Below are positions 10,088 to 20,262 of a stretch of DNA of 64,000 nt, piece by piece. The notes beneath the pieces are model-generated. The model searched no databases. It was not told the DNA's origin and saw only the letters and a list, made by a program, of their open reading frames with translations. The DNA is taken from contig OX104134.1 in the NCBI GenBank assembly GCA_944470555.2, positions 16,657,248-16,721,247 of the forward strand. The letters are read 5' to 3'. The position numbers were made by a program, and so were the translations under genes. How positions within the stretch are numbered: position 1 is the stretch's first letter; each line of letters opens with the position of its first letter. The stretch comes from Heterobilharzia americana (Eukaryota; Platyhelminthes; Trematoda; Strigeidida; Schistosomatidae).

Positions 10088-12525
10088 CCTTTTTGCTTTA
10101 CAAAATCTAATTAATCATCATCTCCACAATAAAAGTAGATAACTTACTTACTAGGTTTGAGTTCACGTATAGCATACCCAGGTATCTCATTGCATCACAA
10201 CTGGTATTCGTTCCCAGTCACTATGTTTTTGTTTATGGTAAGTGGTTTTTCTGACAAAAGCTTTTTTGACTATGAAAAAGTAAAGAGTGGGCTTTTCACT
10301 GCAACTTTTCTTTTCGTTATCAGGTGTTAGGTGTTAACGTTTATCGACTGCTCATGTAGCAAACACTTCAAACGAAATAGATCTAAGGGTTCCAGTAGTA
10401 CTGACTACAGATGCTAATGAAAGAGAATAAACTGTGACTTCATCCTTAAATTCAGTATAGAACGAAATGTTTTGGCTGACAGCGGCTGAATGCTAGCAGA
10501 AAAACGGATCTTAAAGATTTCATCAGAAAATCGTCGAGTATTGCTTTAGAAGACATACAACAGTCACTTGATCGTGGATAACAAAGGGAATTGATAGGAG
10601 TCTAGTGAAACCACTTTGTAAACAAAGTTGTCAAGACAAAATTTTCAGTTGCCAAGAATAGAGTGGTTGGAAACGTAGCTTTTTGCAAGGTACGGAAATT
10701 TAGAACAGCATCTTGTGTTTCAATTACAAAGAGATTTATATGAGTATGAAATCGAAACGCTTAGTGGGATATTATTATACGTTTCGTAGACTGTATATTC
10801 ACTGGTCTTTGAAGCTGTTAATTCCCGGGTCCTCACAAAGATCTTTCTTGAATAATTTGTTTTTTAAATCTTTTGTGGAAATAAGTCAACATCCCACTAG
10901 ACTATTTATTCGATATAGCAAACAATGATGAAGTATCATTTACTGGATGACGTTTTCAGCAGAATTTATTGCTCATATTCATATCAAAGTGATCAGATGA
11001 CTTTCACACTTCGTTTATATGGTCCAACAGTTTACTCACTTATTTCAATTGTAATAAAAGCTTCCACATATCTGCAATAAGTGTGACGAGTCATTCCCGT
11101 TACATTTGTTAGGTTTTGATTCACTGAACAAAGATTCTATGATCGATCACTCCCTTCACCTAGTTATATTAGATTTTAGAATTGTCTCCCTATCCCACTC
11201 AGTAGTGTTATTATGGGTCAGCGAATGTAGAGCGGGGGTCTCCTTATGTGTTTCATTAAATATTTTTTTACTGCTCTGCTCTGAATCACTGTACACCATA
11301 TCGAATAAACAATCTAAAATGGAATTATACTGTAGCACAGTGCCCAAGTTTTACTCATACGTTAAGTCAATTTACCATTTTAGTGATGTGGTCAGAGAAG
11401 CTATGCTGTCATCTAGAACCGTATATGGCACTTTTCTGTAAAGGTGTTTTGCTGACAAAGAACTCACAAAGACATTTTCATCTTTTAACTACCTAAGCTG
11501 TTGTTCACCCTCCTCTGTTAAATGACGGAATTTCGACTTTACAAAACAATAACTGATTAGACAGTCATAGTTTACAAATTTGATAATTGAAAGTTCTTCA
11601 TCTCAGAATGAAACGTTGTCCGTAGTTATATTCCCTAAACATACGTAACCCTGAAGTTAACTGACGTTCCTCTAAATTCATAGTTCAAAATGCTCACTTT
11701 TAAATATTGAACTCATAGTGAATGATTTATAGATCCTACAAAAGTAGCGAATTCATTGGATCTAAGTGACGAATCACACAAAAAGAGAAACAGTTGCTAT
11801 TGATTTTGTTATGACCATAGTATTAGTAAACAGAAAGATAAATAAGATTTGCTGTATGACACTAGCTATAGTTTAAATATTTTCTGTGAGACACCGTTCA
11901 GTGCAGTCTTCTGGATGGCCAAGTTCTACATGCACCTTGGTAAACTTATAGGGCTGAAGCAAGATACCAACCATTGAGTTATGTTACCATTGCACTTTCA
12001 TTTCTTGTATTCAGTACATGGAAAATACTGACATGAATTCTCAGTTTTTTTTTAATCGGAACTAACCTAGTAATTTTGCTCACTATACCGTTTTTGTGAC
12101 TCATAAGTACTGTTGGGTAAAATAAAATAAATAAAAAAAATAATTATCTAGACATGACGGGGCAAAGTTTATCAGCAAAAAGTTGGTGATATTTTTTGTC
12201 ACTGGTTCGGTAGCTAAAATCAGTTGTAAATTCTAAATACTAATGCACTTGTAAGCAAAAACAAAACCTATCAAAATGCACTGTTTAGATATTAATCCAC
12301 ATTGTATATCATTCATTCACTAGCATTGAAACATGTGCTTTAAAAAATGTTTATCTGTGTATAAATGAAACAACCCCCAGTATAATTATTCCATTTTGAT
12401 ATCTCATTTTGTTTTACTAAATGACTAAACCACGCCAGTATTTATGTTAACAAAAAGAACCAGCTAAATGAATAGACACTGGATGAGTGAGTAATTTGAA
12501 ATGTATATACTTAGCTAAAATGTTC
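10088..12525. other. AT-rich DNA; one weak exon candidate inside
   Basis: Mostly featureless. A plus-strand frame of 111 codons (11106-11441) lacks splice or homology support. On the minus strand, 11161-11275 is open, starts after a CAG and ends before a GTGAAG donor; its composition is slightly more protein-like, but the evidence is too thin to call an exon. Confidence 0.4.
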
Positions 12526-12586
<61 letters not shown>

Positions 12587-12712
12587 ATGCATATGATGTA
12601 TGGTAATTAACTTGGTTGTGGCTAGCACAGGAATTCAGGATGCGCGTTTCGTCCAATTTGTGATTCGTCAGCTGGATGTACCTGCACCCCAATGAGTGAT
12701 GTTGTTCCCACT
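12526..12712 (-). repeat. Hammerhead SINE (Sm-alpha type), truncated head, (TA)n tail
   Basis: Read on the minus strand: remnant B-box region (TTTCAGTGGGAAC), GTGCAGGTACATCCAG, the hammerhead, then CTAGCCACAACCAAG and a 3' tail of about 30 TA units (12526-12584). The same body occurs, with a better tRNA head and worse ribozyme, at 3288-3417. The copy lacks the A-box half of its promoter, so it should not be transcribed by its own RNA polymerase III promoter. Confidence 0.8.
12634..12678 (-). ncRNA. Hammerhead ribozyme, probably degenerate
   Basis: The minus strand shows the catalytic core CTGACGA (position 7 is variable in hammerheads) and GAAA, separated by a stem-loop, followed by a CGCG stem III and an ATC cleavage triplet in place of the usual GTC. 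Stem I pairs ATCCAG with CTGAAT (one mismatch). Stem II is weakened by an A-C and an A-G mismatch. Family knowledge: schistosome SINE hammerheads are self-cleaving in this layout. This copy probably cleaves poorly or not at all. Confidence 0.75.
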
Positions 12713-12821
12713 GAAACTAAAACCATATGCCCGTCATATACATATTGTATTAGGATTACACTTTGACGTAGAAGATATGATTCACCCACTTCTCTTCAAA
12801 TATTATTACTCAATAAATCAG

Positions 12822-12932
12822 ATAGCTGAACAGATAAAATATGCAATGAATAATCATCCGCAACAGCAATTAGGAAACACTGGTCTGCTGAAATTTACTA
12901 AGAAAGCTGACTATTTTAGGACTTATATAAAT
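12822..12932 (+). CDS. Candidate exon, product unknown
   Basis: An acceptor CAG at 12819-12821 follows a pyrimidine-rich run, then 37 codons in phase 0 lead to a good donor GTAAGT at 12933. The peptide (starts IAEQIKYAMNN, ends KADYFRTYIN) is unlike translated repeat. The next candidate exon begins in phase 0 at 13024, leaving a 91-bp intron. Neither phase fits the exon chain 2442 to 27059, so a different gene or a false call is possible. Confidence 0.35.
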
Positions 12933-13023
12933 GTAAGTGTTCTGGTATGTCCGTATACTTAAGTGACAGTTGATAGTTACACTTAATATGCTATAGTCTT
13001 CACGGTGATTGCTTAGCTGGCAG

Positions 13024-13317
13024 GTAGCCAGAAATATGAAGAGATATATTTTACATTTGTTCATGATGGAACTAGCAAAGGCTAGACACAAGAAAAAGCT
13101 TGATACACGTTTTGACCAAGAAATCATACTTTTGGTGCCTAAAAGAATCAACTTCATCATCTTTTACATTTTGTTTAAAACTGTTGCCACTGGTGTCAGA
13201 ATTTCATATGAAGTCTTCAAACATCACCACATAGGTCTAGTGCATCTTAGAGCAGCACGTATCTTTAAAAGGAGCAGTGATAAACACTCTGTTGCCAGAG
13301 GTTGGTACTGGACTTGA
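13024..13317 (+). CDS. Candidate 3' exon, product unknown
   Basis: Begins after CAG at 13021-13023 and stays open in phase 0 to a TGA at about 13315. The first 40 residues are basic and helical (KRYILHLFMMELAKARHKKK). The polypyrimidine tract is poor and no AATAAA lies close behind the stop, so the 3' limit may be wrong. Confidence 0.25.
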   Translation, partial: VARNMKRYILHLFMMELAKARHKKKLDTRFDQEIILLVPKRINFIIFYILFKTVATGVRISYEVFKHHHIGLVHLRAARIFKRSSDKHSVARGWYWT

Positions 13318-14635
13318 TGAACTGACTGAGAACCTTACAAGGAGTTGTCAACAAGATATATTTATTACTGCTAGTCCCGTTTAAGCTTATTTCAAATATT
13401 CTCGAAAACTGAGTCTTCATATATTTAACCACTTTTGAGCTGATCTCCTGTCTACAAGAACTCTGCTTTACCGATTAAAGAAAAATGGTATTGTTCTCCT
13501 GAGAAGTAATGCTCAGCAGATACAGGGTTTTCTGAGTAATTCTTTCATAAGTTTGAAAATAAATTTACGATTGTAAAGTGGAATTAGACGCCTGATTTTA
13601 GGTTCACATTGATAACCAGCTAGTGAATACCGAAAAAGTAACAACTCAAAAGGAGGAATATTGCTATTAGATTTCATTTAGTCTTCTTACAATACTTATT
13701 TAGATTTTCGTCTCCTTAACAGTGAACCTTCTTCTAATTCCTAAATCTGTTTGTTTTAAAACTCGGAACATACTTCCCAAAAAGTTGAAGTCCATACAAT
13801 GACTAAGCTTAAAATAAGTGAGCGGTTTCATGCACCATACTGTCGATTAAAAAGAAACATAACTTGCCTTTAGGACGAAGGTAGTCATAGCTCATTTACA
13901 AACACTGTGAAGAAATCTGAAATAAATAGGCGACTGTTTTGATTTGATTCAGCTTGGGTATGTATTTACCCACCATTTTTAAGCTTACACACCACTGAAA
14001 GATCGAAGTAACTTTGTTCCGTCAACACGCATAAAGTGAATTTTTTAAACTCGAATAAAGTAACTGTTATTCACCACGAAATGTCGTCAGATACAGCACC
14101 ATTGAAAATCTACGCGTGATAGACAACTGTCCCTTAATATTTTTCATACTTTAGAGCAGCGTTTACCAGAGACTGTGTGAGGAATCCACCATAGTGCATT
14201 TAACCAGAGATGTAAGGACCCTACACTTCAGCGTCTAGGTTTGAATTCAGCAGTTCACGTTTTTCTTCTTCTACTAAAAAGTCCCATACAAGGACAAAAA
14301 AGCTGCACAATACCCTTATGCTTTCAATTATTATCAGGATAATGACAATCCTTGATGAAAAGTACTAGCAATTGTTCCGTTCTCCTTGTACTAACCAGAT
14401 TGAAGTATTCTTTTGAGTGATGTCCGCCATTTTCGCCATCGATTGAGTGACTATGTCAATCCCAGTTGATCAGTTCTCATAGTAAATGAATTATGCTATT
14501 CAGAATTCGGTAAAATATTTGGCGGGTATAAGTGTATGGTATAAAGAGTTTCCAGTACCTAAGTCTTCCGAGAGCAAATATTATTGTTTAAAACAGAAGA
14601 AAAGCAAACAGTAATGTGTATTCTTGGTTGTAATG
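13318..14635. other. AT-rich DNA, nothing recognised
   Basis: No exon-like frame and no repeat recurring elsewhere in the window. Confidence 0.5.
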
Positions 14636-15698
14636 TGTTCTCTGAGCTGGGCTGCTTAATCGTGATCATCATCATCAATATCAACATAGGACCAGGCAAT
14701 AATGCCTAACGGTTCGAGTTGCTACACCTCATATCACTACATCAAGTAAAAAGGCAGTGAAGTGCAAGATGAAGATAAGAAGATTCAGTCTAAGAAAATA
14801 TAAAGTACGAAAAGAGAGAAAGTGAGAATGAGAGAATGGCAAGATTCGGTATAGCGTCGTTAAGATGAGGATAATGTGTGTATACATCTGCACCACTGAC
14901 ATCGGTTTTGAGCCACATCACCTAGAGTCTCCAACCACTGGTTTCTCTTGTCCCACAGACCCAACTGACTAGTCTGCATCACCCCACATGGCTCAAACCA
15001 ATAGTCAGAGACTTCATACATTGGTGCCATATTTTAGTGTGGCCACCTCGGGCCTTTTTCCAGCCTGGACCTACTTCGGCCAACATTGTGTGAGGAGGCA
15101 ATCAGTGACTGGGCATATGTAATACGTGTTCCAAACATCTCAGTTTATGAAGGTTCATAACCTCGTCAACTGATTTACCTCCACTCCCTAAAAATCTATA
15201 CTGACGTCTGCGTTACTCACGTGGTGACACCACGGCTTATACTACGAAGGCAACGGTGGTCAAACATCTGAACCCAGCCTTCTCATGTCTTCCACCTTCA
15301 ATCGCCATGTTTCACAGACATGCATACAGTAGAACAGAGCGGACTGCTGTGCAGATGCAGTACAAGCGACCCTTAATAGACAATCGGATATCACAGCGGT
15401 GCCATAAGTGGTGTGAGCTGGCAAAAGCCAGCTAGCCGAGCCGTTTGTATCTGTGCAGAGATTTCATCGTCCACTGAGCCACCAGGGAAGGGCTGATCCT
15501 GCTTCCCAGGAAAGTGAAGTAGTCGACACAATCAATCACTACACTCTCTATTGTTAGCCATGATGGGACACCGTTGAAGACCAACGCTGGAGCAACAATT
15601 TGCATTTGGGTGGTGAGAAACTCATCCCAAACATTATCAAATTGCCACTCAAAGTGTTCAGAAGACTCTGCATCTTGTCAGCATCTTCACTAACACGA

Positions 15699-16201
15699 CT
15701 ATGTCATGTCATCTGCATATTCTAGGTGTAATGAAAATTCTCCTTTGATTAGGTCAACGTCTGTGTAATCAGGTGACGAGAGGGAGGCCTCCATGAGAAT
15801 ATCTAAGATAAAGTCGGATAAGAATGGAGAGAGTGGGAACCCTTGATGGACACCACTCGATGAGCACAGCTCCGCATATATCTCACCATAGGCTCTAACA
15901 TGCCACAAGTGTTCGAGTAGGGCACCTTCAATGAAGTGATGTACTTACTCGACACGCCTTTCAGTAAGAGGCACTGCCATAAGACTTCTCGATCAACGGA
16001 GTCGAATGCCGCCGCCTTCAGGTCGAGAAATACAGCTAGTGTTGCGCCTCGGTAGGCGTGCCTATGTTCCAGAAGCTGGTGTAGTGTGAATATTTGGTCG
16101 ATAGCGAGTGGGCAACGTAATGGTGGCTGGAGGCCAGTTAAACTGTTCCTCGAAGTGTTCTGCCCATCATACCAGTTTTCTCCCCTGAAAGTGAATCGCA
16201 A
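15699..16201 (-). pseudogene. Reverse transcriptase domain, frameshifted
   Basis: Two overlapping minus frames together give the palm domain: IDQIFTLHQLLEHRHAYRG, VFLDLKAAAFDSVDREVLW (with one extra alanine in the AFDSVDR motif), then after a frameshift SSGVHQGFPLSPF and the catalytic EYADD. The frame stops two residues after YADD. Upstream, a peptide resembling the EN-RT linker (AEHFEEQFNWPPAT) runs straight into IDQIFTL, so the fingers region has been deleted. Would have reverse-transcribed element RNA at a nicked target. Confidence 0.85.
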
Positions 16202-16403
16202 ATCCGTTCTTCTCCGCTATAGCTTCAATAACTGTTGGTGACCTTTTCCCCCCAGTTTCCTTAATAAGTATAAATAACTTTCCACCGTTACCAATCGCCA
16301 CTGCCTTTTCCACCTCTTTTGCTTTCAGTGCCCATTACTGTTGGCGGTCGTTGCGTAGACTTTTTTCAGTCTACTTTTAAATTGCACTTGCTCTTCATTG
16401 TAC

Positions 16404-17750
16404 TCAGAGCCTGCAGGCAGGGATTCGCTCACATGCACCCATTAGTTCAGAAGAAGCTGCTGATATCCACTGGCTCCTTTTAGCCTTTTTTCCGGAGCCG
16501 GCTATCGTCTTCAGCGCTGCTCTTACAGCAGATTGCAGATGGTACCAAGCTTCTTCTGAATGAGTGATAGTCTTTTGTTCCGATAACTGCCTAGCCAACT
16601 TCTCACTGGACACGCCTTTGATGTTTTTGTTATCTAGCAGCACTTGTAATGGTATTGTTGCCAAATTTTTCTTACGTCTATTGAGACGCAGACATATACG
16701 CACTCGGACCAACACGTGGTCGCTGTCCAAATACGTACTCGAGAAGGAGAGGCAGTCTTCCACCGATCCTCTCCGGCAATAACTAATGGCAATGTGGTCT
16801 TTCTGTGTTCATCGCTGAGTTGAGGTCAATGGACGCCACATCAGACAGTGTCTTTTTTTATGTCTGAAATTTGTGCTAACTAAAAATAGACGGTCATCTG
16901 AGCATAGTTGTAGTAGACGATCACCGTTATCTGTACGTTCAGCTGGGATTCCGAAAGTGCCACCTAAGTACCTTACTGCCTCACTCAGTCTACCCACCTG
17001 TGCATTGAAGTCACCTGCATCAAACACCACGTTCGAACGTTTGGCTTTCGAGAAGAGGCTAGACAGTTTACGGTAGAACTCGTCCTTCACTTCATCCGAA
17101 CTACAGTCAGTGGGTGCGTAAGCAGAGACTACAAAGAGACAACGGCGAGTTTCACTATTCCTTTTAGTTCTCACTGTGCCGTTCAGTCGGATAGTGCAGA
17201 GGCGACTACCAACTGGGATCCAGTCTAGTAGTGAGTTTTCTGCCCTAGTGTTTAATGCTATGCCTACACCTCCAAGACCACAAGAGCTAGCTAACGAATC
17301 TCCAGAAACTCGAAGAGTGAATTTTGCGAATTCACCAGATTGGCCGAGAGATGTTAGGTGAATAACCACACTGAGGTCCTGTATGCTTGTCTCACAAACA
17401 CAGCACACATCCATGTTCCGAGTTGCTAGAGTCTTTGCCAACGAAGCCTGTTGACCAATTCGACGGAGGATGTGGACATTGGAGGCTCCAATATATAATT
17501 TGCAGCATGGTTTTGAGGGATCAAGGTTGCTGTTTTTCTGAGTCAGATCATTGTCAAGGGATGGAGAGGTAGGAGAAATTGAAGATGATGTAGTATTGTT
17601 AATTGAGAGACGTGAAGGAAGATTAGGGTGTAGTGATGGGGGAGGTGGGTAGCAGTCTGAGGAAACCTGAGTGCTGATGGAGTTGTGAGGGTGGTTGACA
17701 CTTCCCGTCTGCCCACACCTGAAAGAGATTTGTGTGACCACAGAGCCCAT
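16404..17750 (-). pseudogene. AP-endonuclease domain of the retrotransposon, one frameshift
   Basis: The 313-codon frame 17750-16809 opens with a Ser/Thr/Pro/Asn-rich leader of about 80 residues and then shows endonuclease motifs: VCCVCETSIQD (the conserved Glu), FVVSAYAPT, DAGDFNAQVG (catalytic GDFN), and a C-terminal STNFRHKKRH. The frame is then lost, and a second frame (16763-16404) supplies the DSDHVLV motif, i.e. the terminal SDH signature, followed by linker sequence. Role in the family: nicks genomic DNA to prime reverse transcription. Confidence 0.85.
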
Positions 17751-17883
17751 CGGACATCTGCTTGAGGCCTGTCACACGCAGCCTTTTGTGTGTGATTATT
17801 TTGAACTTCTGCATTTTTGGTTGTTTCCTTCCCAATGACAAGTCATTTCGTCAAGACAAGCTACTAAATCACTCACGGAGAGA

Positions 17884-18045
17884 TATCGACAGTTCACTTC
17901 ATACTGAAGTTTTGCTGATGATGTTGTCTAGAAAGATGATGAATGCTTCACGATTAAACAACACAGCTCCGAGAACACAATGCAACCAAGACCATCTACA
18001 TTAGCTACAAATATTCTCCACTAATGTATGTATTCTCCGCTGTTT
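17884..18045 (+). repeat. Copy of conserved hairpin repeat at 5' flank of the 14.6-17.9 kb element
   Basis: Contains TCATACTGAAG, the hairpin GTTGTC-TAGAAA-GATGAT and CACGATTAAACAACACAGC, and matches the 8.5-kb copy for over 120 bases. It reads forward on the plus strand, whereas the partial copy at the other end of the adjacent retrotransposon reads on the minus strand, so the element is flanked by inverted copies. Stem changes relative to other copies keep pairing through G-U wobbles. Confidence 0.7.
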
Positions 18046-18369
18046 CAGGTAAACGTTTAGAGTGGCATTCCAACAATAATTATCCCCTTCCATAACTGCA
18101 ATTATCAAAATTATGAAAATACCATCCAAGTTTCTTTTCCCATAAACGTATGCTCTATGGACGCAGGTTAAACTATATAGGCAAATACTTTTTTTACGTG
18201 TGATTATTTGCTTGTAATTCTTCTCAGGGTACGGTTGGGGTACAACTTTTGAAAAAACAAATGATTGTAACTGGTGAAAGCGTATACAGTACCATGGAAC
18301 TTACGACTCTCATTTCTTCTCAGTTAATACTTGTCACAATAATATATTTTCCTTAACTGGCAACAAAGA

Positions 18370-18739
18370 TACAACGCCGCACAACGAAAAGAAGAACTGA
18401 GTACGACGTATAAAACACTGGACAGAGAAGTAAAGAAGAGTGTGCACAAAGTGAAGCATAACGAACTGCAGGTAGGAGAGACAGAGATCTGACAATATTA
18501 TTTCAAATAACCGCAAAGAGATCAACGCAGACAAAACCAATGAAAGATAGTGAAGTGGACTTAGTTATCAATGAGGAGAAACGAAGGAAACGATGGGATG
18601 ACCACCTAAAAAAAACTCTTAAGTCGACCGCCATCACAACCACCACCACTCGAAACTCGTCCATAAATACCAACAGCAACGGCAGAACTACCAGTGAACA
18701 CATACACTCCGACAAAAGCAGACTTGAAGTCGTGAACGC

Positions 18740-18742
<3 letters not shown>
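18370..18742 (+). mobile_element. RTE element, left half (endonuclease-RT linker)
   Basis: The plus strand encodes the basic linker typical of RTE proteins: TLDREVKKSVHKVKHN in one frame and EEKRRKRWDDHLKK in another, so it carries frameshifts. It ends at TCGTGAACGCCAT (18730-18742). Almost the same 13 bases restart at 20263, where the reverse transcriptase N-terminus of the same plus-strand element continues. The element was split by the minus-strand RTE at 18743-20262. Confidence 0.75.

Positions 18743-18789
<47 letters not shown>
18741..18789. repeat. (ATT)n microsatellite, tail of inserted RTE
   Basis: About 16 ATT units. On the minus strand this is the (AAT)n tail directly after the 3' end of the inserted RTE. 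Similar ATT/TAA tracts sit at the 3' ends of other elements at 4352, 30795 and 50465. Confidence 0.9.
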
Positions 18790-20262
18790 GTCCTTTGGGT
18801 TCCTAATGGAACATAGGGCTTCAGTAGCACTTCTCAAATTAAATCTGTTCGCTGAAATCTTTTCAACCTGGCTCCACAACAGCCCACAGGCTCTCATTTC
18901 CTCCTCACACGATCTCCTCCATGTCACCCTCGGCACCGACGCCCAACTTGTCGCTTCCCATGGAAATTCCACTCGAGGGCCTAGCCTGACGCGTGATGTC
19001 CCCAGTCGGCCTTCTTAGTGTATGCCCAATCCATCTCCACTTCCTTCCACCGCATATTTGTTGCGTGATAGGTTCTTGATTGGTTCGTTCCCAGAGCTCC
19101 TTGTTGCCTTTTCTCATTATTCTCGCCATCTGATCTTCAGTAACGAGCCAGCGTAAGCAGTTGTTGATGAATGTCTGTAGTTTGTTGGAAATGCTTTTCG
19201 TAACCCGCCAAGTCTCCCAACCATACAGAATCACTGACTTGACTGAAGTTGGTGTTGAAAATTCGGATCTTGTTCACGCTTTATGCTGAGTGCAGAAGAT
19301 CTCCACACTGGTTTCAGTCTAATGAACACCTGTCTTGCTTTTCCGATTCTGACTTTGACATCCTCATCTGTGTCACCTGTAGTTGAAACAATGCTGCCTA
19401 GATAGGTGAAGGAGGTTACTTCCTTTAAGTTTCTCCCGTTGATGGTGATTGGGGTTTGTTGTTGTTGTTGTTGATGCTGTTGTTGGTAGGGTATCTTCAT
19501 CACCTCTGTCTTCTCCACATTCACCTGAAGTCCCTTCTTCTCTGCCTCTTTTGCCAACTTGTTAGTTTTCGCCTGTAGATCTTCAAGTTTGTGTGACATC
19601 AGACACAAGTCATCGTTGGCGAAATCCAGATCTTCTAGGTTCTTTTCCCCGGTCAAGCCATCGTATCCGCCTCTTCTCGCTCCCCACTGTTTGCTGCATG
19701 ATCCAGTCCAGTCGACCACAATCAGGAATATCATGGGGGATAGTAGGCAACCTTGTTTCTCTCCTGTCTTCACTTCCACTTCAAAGGCATCACTGAGCTT
19801 CTCATTGTGAATTACTTGGCATGTGGTCTTTTCATATAGTTGTTGAATGAGGCTGATAAAGGTTTGCGGTATTCCGTAGTATTGAAGCAGTTTCCAAATT
19901 ACCTCCAAGCACTTCAGTGTGATACCTCTTCATCTCGTTTGCAATCTGTGCTGCCTTGCTGGGTTCAAACATTGTGCGGACATTCCATGTCCCCACATTT
20001 ACTTTTACTTTCATCGAGGGAGAGAAGACACATCGGCCAATTGGCTTCCCGAAGACTTTCACCAACTGGCGTCATTTCGCCTCTCCGATTCCAGCGAGGA
20101 ATAATTTTGTTATTATTTTTTATATATCGTTTGTGCTTTGAAGTTTCTTAAGTGGTTAGATTTGTCTTACGGGGTAGGGTTGCTAGCCCTATGCTGAAAC
20201 TTCCCTCTTTATGGGGGCTTAGGACCGGCTAGAAACTAGTGAACTAGTTAACCAGGCGATGT
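18743..20262 (-). mobile_element. RTE-type retrotransposon inserted in another RTE, internally deleted
   Basis: From its 5' end near 20262: a 5' untranslated region shared with the copy at 30.8-31.8 kb (GGACCGGCTAG, ACTAGTGAACTAG), endonuclease N-terminus (NVGTWNVRTMFEPSKAAQI, 20050-19905), then directly the mid reverse transcriptase from 19908. The join removes most of the endonuclease and the RT N-terminus. RT then shows EKQGCLLSPMIFLIVVDW, a DFANDDLCLM active site with an extra Asn codon, and TYLGSIVSTTGDT. A second frame (19234-18905) continues to the C-terminus. Flanked by a 13-bp duplication (12 of 13 equal). Confidence 0.85.
18905..19908 (-). pseudogene. RTE reverse transcriptase, two frames
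   Basis: The 225-codon frame 19908-19231 holds RT blocks from the thumb side of motif A through TYLGS, including a glutamine-rich run (about nine Gln) expanded from CAA/CAG repeats near 19460. The frame changes at about 19232 into ILYGWETWRVTKSI and CRWIGHTLR-type C-terminal motifs (WRWIGHTLRRPTGDITRQ). The DFADD catalytic motif reads DFANDD, an in-frame insertion likely to abolish polymerase activity. Confidence 0.8.

Larger units (their letters stand above)
14636..17880 (-). mobile_element. APE-type non-LTR retrotransposon, nearly full-length but broken
   Basis: The most complete element here. From its 5' end on the minus strand: a 5' region, an endonuclease frame (17750-16809 continuing at 16763), a linker, reverse transcriptase (16201-15699), C-terminal region and a 3' end at 14636-14700 with TTGATGATGATGATC repeats. 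The 3' tail carries CACGATTAAGCAGCCCAGC, part of the hairpin repeat. Fragments of the same family lie at 9.7, 29.3, 39.0 and 58.2-61.9 kb. Frameshifts, stops and an internal deletion rule out function in cis. Clade is uncertain: RTE-like or a related APE-type clade; it is not the RTE subfamily at 18-21 kb. Confidence 0.85.

Noticed and set aside
11106..11441. 111-codon plus-strand frame
   Set aside because: No acceptor or donor, low-complexity hydrophobic start, and overlapped by an equally plausible frame on the other strand.
18606..18830. Frames with long runs of Ile or Asn
   Set aside because: Translations of the (ATT)n tract.
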